Assembly (NCBI RefSeq): GCF_932276165.1
Contig: NC_063997.1
Span: 2,490,001 to 2,554,000, forward strand
Length of the DNA: 64,000 nt
Origin: Plutella xylostella
Lineage: Eukaryota; Arthropoda; Insecta; Lepidoptera; Plutellidae
Direction: 5' to 3'
Part shown: piece by piece, positions 57,448-64,000 of the stretch
Layout of the letters: every line of letters starts with the position of its first letter
How positions within the stretch are numbered: position 1 is the first letter of the stretch
Made by a program: the position numbers and the translations under genes
Notes under the pieces: generated by a model
Told to the model about the DNA's origin: nothing
Seen by the model: the letters and a program-made list of their open reading frames with translations, nothing else
Database searches by the model: none

Positions 57448-60241
57448 TTTAATAAGTTACAACTGTAAATCTGTTAAAAGGTCAGTACAGTGTGTCAAAA
57501 ATCTGTGTGACATATGTGACGTCATTGCTATTCAGGAACATTGGCTTTTACCGTATGATATACCTTTCCTTGGAACGATTCATGAAGACTTCGAATATAC
57601 CGGCAAGTCTGCGGTGGATACTTCGGCTGGTCTACTGAGAGGGAGACCGTTCGGCGGAGTAGGTATTCTCTGGCGTAAAGGTGCGTTCGAGTCAGTGTCT
57701 GTCGTGGAGTGTAGAAGTGTGCGTATCACGGCTATTAAGGTGTCAGTAAATAATAAATCGTTATTAATCGCGAGTGTTTACATGCCTACAGATAGTAGCG
57801 ATAATTTACCCGAGTTTAACGAGTGCATGGGTGAGTTGGGGGCCCTAGTGAATACTAGTGATGTGGAAAATATATACCTACTAGGTGATTTTAACTCACA
57901 TCCCAAAGAGTTATTCTGCTCGGAAATGTTAAATTTTTGCGATGACTTGCAGCTTCTGTGTGCGGACTTCGAAAAACTCGGTATGTTTTCTGACAATTAT
58001 ACCTACATAAGTGACTCTTGTGGCAGTACACGGTGGCTCGACCATTGTCTCGTATCCAAATCGGCTTGGAACTCAATAATGGATGTTAGCATAAAATATA
58101 ATGTATTCTGGTCTGATCATTTACCGCTAATGATACAATGTAATATTAGTACCATTAAGATTAATTTTCAAGATGTAAATAACAGTCTTAATAAAATAAT
58201 TTGGGGTGTAAGAAACCCGGAACAAATTAGTTTATATGCAAATGAGTGTAATAAAAACTTGCGAACGATAAATCTTCCTGAACAACTTAGGAATTGCTGT
58301 GACAAATTGCAATGTTTTGACAATCATCATCATCAGCTACTTGACGATTTGTATGCAAGAATTGTGAATATTCTGAGTGAAGCGTCGAAGTGTAGCAGTA
58401 AACTTAAATCTTATAAAAAAGTATCGCCGATTATTGGATGGAACAGGCACGTCAGGGATGCTCACAGAGAGGCGCGGGTGAAGTTTGATGTATGGAACAG
58501 TACTGGTAGATCAAGAATCGGGAAAGCTTATGAGGAGATGTGTGTATCGCGTAGGATTTTTAAAGCTAAGTTGAAGTGGTGTCAGAAAAACCAGGAACAA
58601 ATAAAAATGGACATTTTGGCCACTCAGAGGCATAATAAAGACTTTAAAAAATTCTGGAAAAACACTGATAGACTGAACATCAAGCCAGGCCGACCTGTGA
58701 GCATCGATGGGGTGTCCGACCTAGGCGCTATAGCGAACTTGTTTAGAGAACATTTTAGCGTTAAGTCTCCTCTCGGCCCGTCTAAGCTGGTGCTCAGTGC
58801 TGGAGCTCATGACGGTGATGTACCAGTTAGGTTCTCGGCGAAGGATGTTGAGAGTGCAATTAAAAACATGCATCGAGGCAGATCACCGGGACATGACAGT
58901 TTGAGCATTGAGCACTTGCAGTATGCTGGTGTTCATATGTGCCGTGTATTGTCTTTGTTCTTTTCGTTGTGTGTAGTACATTCATACCTACCGCCTGAAC
59001 TTGTGAAGGTTATAGTCGTGCCAGTAGTTAAGAACAGAACTGGTGATCTATCAGACAAGAGCAACTACCGGCCAATTTCGTTAGCTACAGTTATCGCGAA
59101 GGTATTTGATCACCTAGTAGACTCTTGCCTAGATAAATATATTAGCTTGAATGACGCACAGTTTGGCTTCCGCCCAGCTCTTTCCACGGAGGCCGCGATA
59201 TTATGTCTAAAGCATACTGTGAGGTACTATTTAGACAGAAATACACCTATCTATGCGTGTTTTCTAGACCTCTCCAAGGCTTTTGACCTAGTGTCGTACG
59301 ACATTTTGTGGAATAAGCTGGACGGAATTATACCGAGTGATATTTTATCTGTGCTCAAGTATTGGTACGACAAACAGGTAAATTTTGTGAGATGGGGGGA
59401 TATACTGTCTGATTCCTATAAAATGGAATGTGGGGTGAGACAGGGAGGGGTGACCTCTCCAAAATTGTTTAATCTATATATAAATGCATTGATTGGGGAA
59501 CTAAAACGCACTGGTGTCGGATGCCATGTAGATGGGATTTGTTTTAACAATATAAGTTATGCAGATGATATGGTGCTGCTGGGCCCCTCAGTCAATGCAT
59601 TGAGGAAATTGTTGGGGGTTTGTGAAACATTCGCAAATAGTCACGGATTGTCATATAATGTTAAAAAATCGGAATTTATGTTTTTTGCTGTAGGTAAAAA
59701 AAAGTTTAGAACGGTTCCTGACCTATTTCTTAACGGTACTAAATTGAATCGTGTAAAAAGTTTTAAGTATCTAGGTCATTATGTGACTGAAAATCTGTGT
59801 GATGATATGGATATGGAAAGAGAACGCAGGGCGTTGGCCATCAGGGGTAATATGTTGGTCCGAAGGTTTGCCTATTGCTCTAAGCAGGTGAAGGTTACCT
59901 TATTCAAAGCTTATTGTCAATCAGTGTATACAAGCAGCCTCTGGACTAACTATACTCAGAAGGCTTTCAGCGCCCTGCGCGTTCAATATAATAACACCTT
60001 CAGGATGATGATGGGGCTGCCCCGCTACTGCAGCGCGTCAGGCATGTTCGCAGCCGAGCGCACGGATGACTTTTACGCCATTATCCGGAAGCGAACAGCG
60101 TCTCTGCTGGGCAGAGTGCGGGCCAGCGACAACAGCCTCCTGAGGGTGATCGCCGAGAGGGTGGATGGCCCTATCTTGAGACACTGGGTCCAAGTACTTA
60201 ACTGGAACAGGGTAGGATCAGTACTCAGTGTTTCAAAATAG
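57422..60241 (+). CDS. LINE ORF2: APE endonuclease and reverse transcriptase (939 aa)
   Basis: The endonuclease comes first: LISYNCKS, AIQEHW (catalytic Glu), LIASVYMPT, LLGDFNSHP and SDHLPL (catalytic His), about residues 5-235. The reverse transcriptase includes SNYRPISLATVIAKVFDHLV, AQFGFRPALSTEAA, CFLDLSKAFDLVSYDIL, GVRQGGVTSPKLFNLYINALI and SYADDMVLLGP with the Asp-Asp pair. The C-terminal region follows. All catalytic motifs are present. The frame is open back to 57320, but the Met at 57422 lies just before the endonuclease and is the better start. It would copy its own RNA at a nicked target, and could act in trans on other transcripts. Confidence 0.88.
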   Translation: MAMSKDTINLISYNCKSVKRSVQCVKNLCDICDVIAIQEHWLLPYDIPFLGTIHEDFEYTGKSAVDTSAGLLRGRPFGGVGILWRKGAFESVSVVECRSVRITAIKVSVNNKSLLIASVYMPTDSSDNLPEFNECMGELGALVNTSDVENIYLLGDFNSHPKELFCSEMLNFCDDLQLLCADFEKLGMFSDNYTYISDSCGSTRWLDHCLVSKSAWNSIMDVSIKYNVFWSDHLPLMIQCNISTIKINFQDVNNSLNKIIWGVRNPEQISLYANECNKNLRTINLPEQLRNCCDKLQCFDNHHHQLLDDLYARIVNILSEASKCSSKLKSYKKVSPIIGWNRHVRDAHREARVKFDVWNSTGRSRIGKAYEEMCVSRRIFKAKLKWCQKNQEQIKMDILATQRHNKDFKKFWKNTDRLNIKPGRPVSIDGVSDLGAIANLFREHFSVKSPLGPSKLVLSAGAHDGDVPVRFSAKDVESAIKNMHRGRSPGHDSLSIEHLQYAGVHMCRVLSLFFSLCVVHSYLPPELVKVIVVPVVKNRTGDLSDKSNYRPISLATVIAKVFDHLVDSCLDKYISLNDAQFGFRPALSTEAAILCLKHTVRYYLDRNTPIYACFLDLSKAFDLVSYDILWNKLDGIIPSDILSVLKYWYDKQVNFVRWGDILSDSYKMECGVRQGGVTSPKLFNLYINALIGELKRTGVGCHVDGICFNNISYADDMVLLGPSVNALRKLLGVCETFANSHGLSYNVKKSEFMFFAVGKKKFRTVPDLFLNGTKLNRVKSFKYLGHYVTENLCDDMDMERERRALAIRGNMLVRRFAYCSKQVKVTLFKAYCQSVYTSSLWTNYTQKAFSALRVQYNNTFRMMMGLPRYCSASGMFAAERTDDFYAIIRKRTASLLGRVRASDNSLLRVIAERVDGPILRHWVQVLNWNRVGSVLSVSK

Positions 60242-60372
60242 GGTGTGTAAATAAATAACTATGTGTTTGTGTTTGTATTTAGCCTAACCTAGTATTAAGA
60301 TTCATTGTTACTAACACTTACTATGGACTATGTGGTCTGAAAATAAATATTTATTATTATTATTATTATTAA

Positions 60373-60490
60373 CCAGCAGAAGGATCCAAGTGTAGCAGAA
60401 AAATGAAACTTTGGGTATGGGTTATATATGTAAAGCTTTATTAAAATTCGAAAAAAAAATTAAAAAAAATATATATTTTATATGAAAAAA
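60373..60490. other. Spacer between the LINE and the long inverted repeat
   Basis: AT-rich, with long A and T runs from 60450. No feature recognised. If the hairpin is transcribed, its promoter might lie here or further left. Confidence 0.4.
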
Positions 60491-61989
60491 ACATGGTGGC
60501 AATATAATGTACACTGCAGGTTTGAACTTTGGTGGAGTTTTGTTTTTTCTTTGTTTCTTTTGGATAGTGATCTGCAATGAGTGGAGTGAGGCGGAGTGGG
60601 GTCTTGTCGGATGATGCTGTTGCCCATGAGTTGGGGGACGCGTTTGGTGTTCCGGATGGTGCGGTTTCTGGGGATGGTTTGGGGGAGTCGTACGAGTATT
60701 CGGAACGGGTTTCCGCCCGGGGTGGTTTGGTGAGGGTGCTTGCAGGTGGTGGCGTTCTGCTTGGTTCGGCGGCGCATTCGTCTCCGTCCTCATCGGCTTG
60801 TCGGTCTCCTTCACTTGCTGGACTTCCGGGCGCTTCGGGATAGGCACCGGAGGCTCTGTGTCGAGGTCTTTCGGCTGCAGGACCTCGGGGTGCTTCGGTG
60901 TCTGCACTGGTGTCTGCCCGGCGTCGGGGCCGCTCGGCTGCGGGAGTGCCGGGTGGCGCGGAGCCGGTTGCATCCTCTAGCATGCCGGATGGGTTGGATG
61001 GGGGTGAGCTTTCGGATTTCTCGTCTTCGGATTCGGGTGTGGATGGGACTGGTTGGGGGGGAGCAGGAGTGGACCCGGGGGCCGGATCTCGGCTGCTTTG
61101 GTGCTCCGAGGGTTCGGTCTTCAGAGCGGCTTCCGGGCGGAGCGGGGCCTCTGACCTGCTTTTCTTTGTTCTTTGGTGATGACGTGCTGGACATTGTTGT
61201 GGACCAAACTAATTTATACGCTGTAGGATCGAGAAATTATACACCAACCACTAAAGAAGAAATCATGGCTTGGTATAAATTGGTTTGGTCCACAGTGGTG
61301 TTTGGTGCGTCATCGCTGAAGAGTGGAGAGGGGTGGGTCGGAGGTTTCGTTCTGTTTGGAGGCTGTTTTGGGGATTGAACTTTCGGAGTGTCAGGGTGGC
61401 TGATCTGGTTTCTGGGTCCATTCTTGTTTTTTCCAGTCGGTCTCATCTTCGTCCGAGTCTGGGTCTGGGGACGGGGGGTCCGGGGGTTCATTTTCGTCTG
61501 GCCTGTCTGGTGTGTTGGGGGATGCGGTTGGTTCTGCGTTGCTTGGTGCTCTTGCAGCTGGGCGGCTTTGATGTTGGTGAGATGTTGGTGCAGATGTTGA
61601 GGCACTTTGGGGTCTTGTGGCTGGGGGACTTCGGTGTGGAGTCTCTGGTGTTGGTCTTGAGGTGCTTGGGGGTCTGGTGGGTGGGGGAGATTGGCAGGCT
61701 GGTGGGGGTGGGGACGGTGGTGCCGTCGAGCTGGGTGGAGCGTCGTCGCCTGTGGGTGCCCTCACCGAATCGTTTTGGGTGGAAGCTTGTTCTGGGTCCG
61801 GTTCTTCCGGGTCATCTTCGGAAGTCGTGCCATCTGGAGTGCCGGGCATGTCTTCCGGCTCATGGGCGGTGGCATCATCTGGTGGGACTTTGTTCCGCTT
61901 CATTGTGGATCGTTGTCTGGAGGAAGCAGGGAGGGAGCGGAGCTTTGCCGGGGTTTGGACTGGCGGTGTACATTATATTGCCACCATGT
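60491..61989 (+). repeat. Long inverted repeat whose arms differ by G.U-compatible changes
   Basis: Left arm 60491-61219, loop 61220-61272, right arm 61273-61989. The outer 24 bp (ACATGGTGGCAATATAATGT onward) and inner ends (GGACCAAAC(T/C)AATTTATAC) pair as inverted copies. Two gap-free blocks aligned by hand, 60520-60581 with 61899-61960 and 60701-60775 with 61720-61794, differ at 29 of 62 and 30 of 75 positions. Every difference is T against C or G against A (left arm against complemented right arm), so a plus-strand RNA pairs throughout, with G.U wobbles. Elsewhere I saw a nine-base insertion and a handful of other mismatches. Both arms are G/T-rich and A-poor on the plus strand, which leaves several long but meaningless open frames. 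AATAAA follows at about 62047. No promoter was identified. Confidence 0.9.
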
Positions 61990-62726
61990 AGGTACCTACA
62001 AGTTGATAGTGGCATATATATGGCCACCACAAAAAAATGGAAATTCGAATAAAAAATGGCGATTTTTTTTATAAATAATGATCATATCGTCTTCTAAACT
62101 ACATGTTTATATAAAAAAAGAAGGTTACTCACATTTTTGTCTGCAGGATTGATGAGATATTTTTAAATAAACTTTGTACTTTTGAAATGAGGCAATTTTT
62201 TTTCAAGTGACATTTTTTTTTTAATGTTGGCACTACTAATTGATTTGATTGAAGAAAAATAATACTGATGTGCATTCAGCTATGTATTAGTGACGTTTCC
62301 AGTAGCAAGATCGAATAAACTTTTAGAATTCTCAGGCCTATAAGATGGTGGCACGTATATTGCCATCATCAGTTAAAGGGTTAACCGGTCCTCGCATCTT
62401 GCCGGGAGCCGAGCCACCACGGGACCTGTAATTTATCAAATTTTACTTACATATTTATTCTCGAAAATATTTGAAGTGTTGGTATTGTTCAGATAAATAT
62501 CAAAACTATATCCATGTACATGATTCATGAAATTTTGACGCTCTACCTTACCTATGAATTTTTTCCACGTGGGCAAAGAGGAAAACACCATGAGGAAACT
62601 TGTAATTGGTATGATCATATATTTTTTATTCGCGCAAAATAATATTTGAAGTTAAAGCAATATAAAAGCAATGTTATGATATATTTTCGATATCTATAAT
62701 AGTTTTAGCGATATAGGTTTTTAAAT
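61990..62726. other. Flank of the inverted repeat
   Basis: AT-rich with A and T runs. Short relatives of the arm terminus occur here: GTGGCATATATATGGCCACC near 62010 and GGTGGCACGTATATTGCCA near 62346. GTTAAAGGGTTAAC at 62374 resembles the CTTTAACCCTTTAAC stretch at 56105. No gene called. Confidence 0.4.
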
Positions 62727-63050
62727 GTTTCCTGTTTCACAATGTCTGATAATGGCTACCTGTCGGTTAAAATACAAGCTGTCACACTCTATCATTATTT
62801 TTTAGACAGTGACAGCATGTCTTTTAACCGATAGGTTAAAAGACAGGCCATTGATATCGATTCTGAAGGCAGAAATTTTAAATTTAGCGATGTCAAAACC
62901 TTAATTTCTTTGTTTAAAATTCGACTCTATGATTGTTTCCGTAAATGTCATTTTATGCTAGCAAATTTTTTAGTTTGACAGCGTTAAAATTAGAATTTCT
63001 GCCTTCAGAATCAACATCATTATCCAGACATTGTGAAACAGGCCCTTATT
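62727..63050. mobile_element. MITE related to 14227-14361
   Basis: Ends CCTGTTTCACAATGTCTG and its complement, an inner GACAGTGACAGCATG-type motif, and a second inverted pair (TTCTGAAGGCAGAAATT / AATTTCTGCCTTCAGAA). It looks composite: one MITE carrying another sequence in its right half. Confidence 0.7.
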
Positions 63051-63230
63051 ACTATAGCATTTTTAATATTTATATAGGTATTTACCCGTTCACGCTGTCA
63101 AATACTCGATCAAAAAATAGGACTGCTTCCGCAGTATTCTTCATGGTTGAACTAACCAACGAACCATCTGCATGCGTGCCTGAGGGAAAAAATATAATTT
63201 AATTAATATGCTATTAATCGTAACATATTA

Positions 63231-63592
63231 ATAGCGCTCCTAAAGTAGCTCAGAGTGCTATGGAGACAGCTATGCTTAGGGTTTCTCTGATGGATCGTAT
63301 CAGAAATGAGGTTATCCGTTAGAGGACTAAGGTTACCGATATAGCTGTCAAATATGCAATCTGAAGTCTGCTGGTCATATCTGCCGAAAAACCGATAACC
63401 GTTAGGGTATACGAGTTCTCGAGTGGAGACCAGGAACAGGCAAATGCAGCGTGGGACGCCCTCCTACCAGCTGGACCGACGACCTTAGGCGGGTAGCCGG
63501 TAGTGGCTGGATGCGGAAGGCCGGGGACAGAGTGTTTTGGCGCTCCTTGGGAGAGGTCTATGTCCAGCAGTGGATTAGCTGACGATGATGAT
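63231..63592 (+). mobile_element. RTE LINE 3' fragment
   Basis: From about 63400 it matches the 3' end of the LINE at 37480-39160 (CGTGGGACGCCCTCCTACCA, TGGCGCTCCTTGGGAGAGGT) and ends in GACGATGATGATGAC. The left limit is uncertain. Confidence 0.75.
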
Positions 63593-63639
63593 GACATTAT
63601 GCCCTCTAAAGCATCCATCACAGCACTACCGAGGTGCAT

Positions 63640-64000
63640 ATAATGATCTTCTCTTCTATCTGATCTTCATACAGTGAAATTAGGGCCTCCCCGAAAATAA
63701 CCCAATTTTCGTGGTCCATACGCTTGGCGGGCGCGTTGGAGAAATTACTTAACATTAATTATAAAATGATTTTTTAAACAAATATGTACCCCTGCCGGTC
63801 GAACTTAGAACCCTTGGCACAGCGGTCAAAAGTTAGAAACCAATGCGCATCAGGTCGTCATCTCCGGCACGGGTCTCATTCCAATGAAGGAAGGGTTTAG
63901 GCCTAATGCACCACGCTGGCCTAGTGCGGGTTGGTGATTGTGCTGAGAGAGTTACCGGGTAAGTGGGCAACCAGATGTTTTCAAGCTGCCCAAAGGCCTT
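63640..64000. other. Unassigned right edge, probably repeat-derived
   Basis: Text such as AAGGGTTTAGGCCTAATGCA and CCACGCTGGCCTAGTGCGGG is the kind of repeated non-coding sequence I associate with lepidopteran interspersed elements. No gene or ends can be set. Confidence 0.35.

Larger units (their letters stand above)
56116..60372 (+). mobile_element. Apparently full-length non-LTR retrotransposon with two open ORFs
   Basis: Short 5' leader (from about 56116, with a GC-rich GTCGCGCGCGATCAGCTGACG), ORF1, an ORF2 overlapping it, a 130-bp 3' UTR and a tail of ATT repeats at about 60350-60372. No frameshift or stop was found in either ORF. Clade probably within the CR1/jockey group; not resolved. 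Confidence 0.85.

Noticed and set aside
60441..62074. Several long open frames on both strands (up to about 255 codons) that could look like Pro- or Gly-rich proteins
   Set aside because: They overlap one another in the arms of the inverted repeat, have no domain, and follow from depletion of A on one strand. Not annotated as genes.
62436..62618. 60-codon minus-strand frame (LPTWKKFIGKVERQNF) followed by a GTAAGT donor; considered as the missing THAP exon of the P-like element
   Set aside because: The zinc-coordinating Cys and His of a THAP domain are not there, and no adjacent exon continues it.

Overview
The window is a chromosomal segment of an insect, most probably a moth or butterfly. 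Genes are split into short exons with GT/AG introns, coding exons are GC-rich inside AT-rich introns, and a secreted protein resembles lepidopteran ommochrome-binding proteins. The repeats (Helitrons ending in CTAG, RTE LINEs ending in a GATGAT tail, tRNA-derived SINEs, mariner, hAT, pogo and piggyBac-like elements) are of types common in Lepidoptera. No species can be named from sequence alone.

Layout. 1-3200: unassigned sequence and a 5'-truncated LINE. 6465-11562 (+): 3' part of an unrecognised membrane-protein gene. 13417-16082 (-): a complete six-exon two-pass membrane protein, divergent from a ZC3H10-type CCCH zinc-finger gene (16856-18238, +). 18618-19739 (-): an ommochrome-binding-protein-like secreted protein. 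21379-53937 (all -): a tandem cluster of five ZAD-C2H2 zinc-finger genes, each rebuilt here as eight coding exons with open frames and matching splice phases. 54000-64000: transposon-dominated sequence with a truncated P-element/THAP9-type transposase, an apparently intact two-ORF LINE, a long inverted repeat, MITEs and RTE debris.

The ZAD cluster grew by local duplication. Gene 2 is chimeric: exons 1-2 are gene-1-like and exons 3-8 are gene-3-like, and the junction keeps the frame. Several transposons sit in one copy of a duplicated segment and are missing from the other, so the window holds its own empty sites. These give exact ends and target duplications for a Helitron, a mariner, a TA-type MITE and a LINE fragment, and show they arrived after the duplication.

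The strongest unexplained signal is the inverted repeat 60491-61219 / 61273-61989. In two gap-free blocks aligned by hand (137 positions) its arms differ at 59 sites. All 59 are of the kind that turns a Watson-Crick pair into a G.U pair in a plus-strand transcript. Both arms are G/T-rich on the same strand although they are inverted copies. That suggests a long hairpin RNA locus shaped by strand-specific A-to-G (or C-to-T) change, or by selection to keep pairing. The many overlapping frames there are a side effect of A-poor sequence and are not called as genes.
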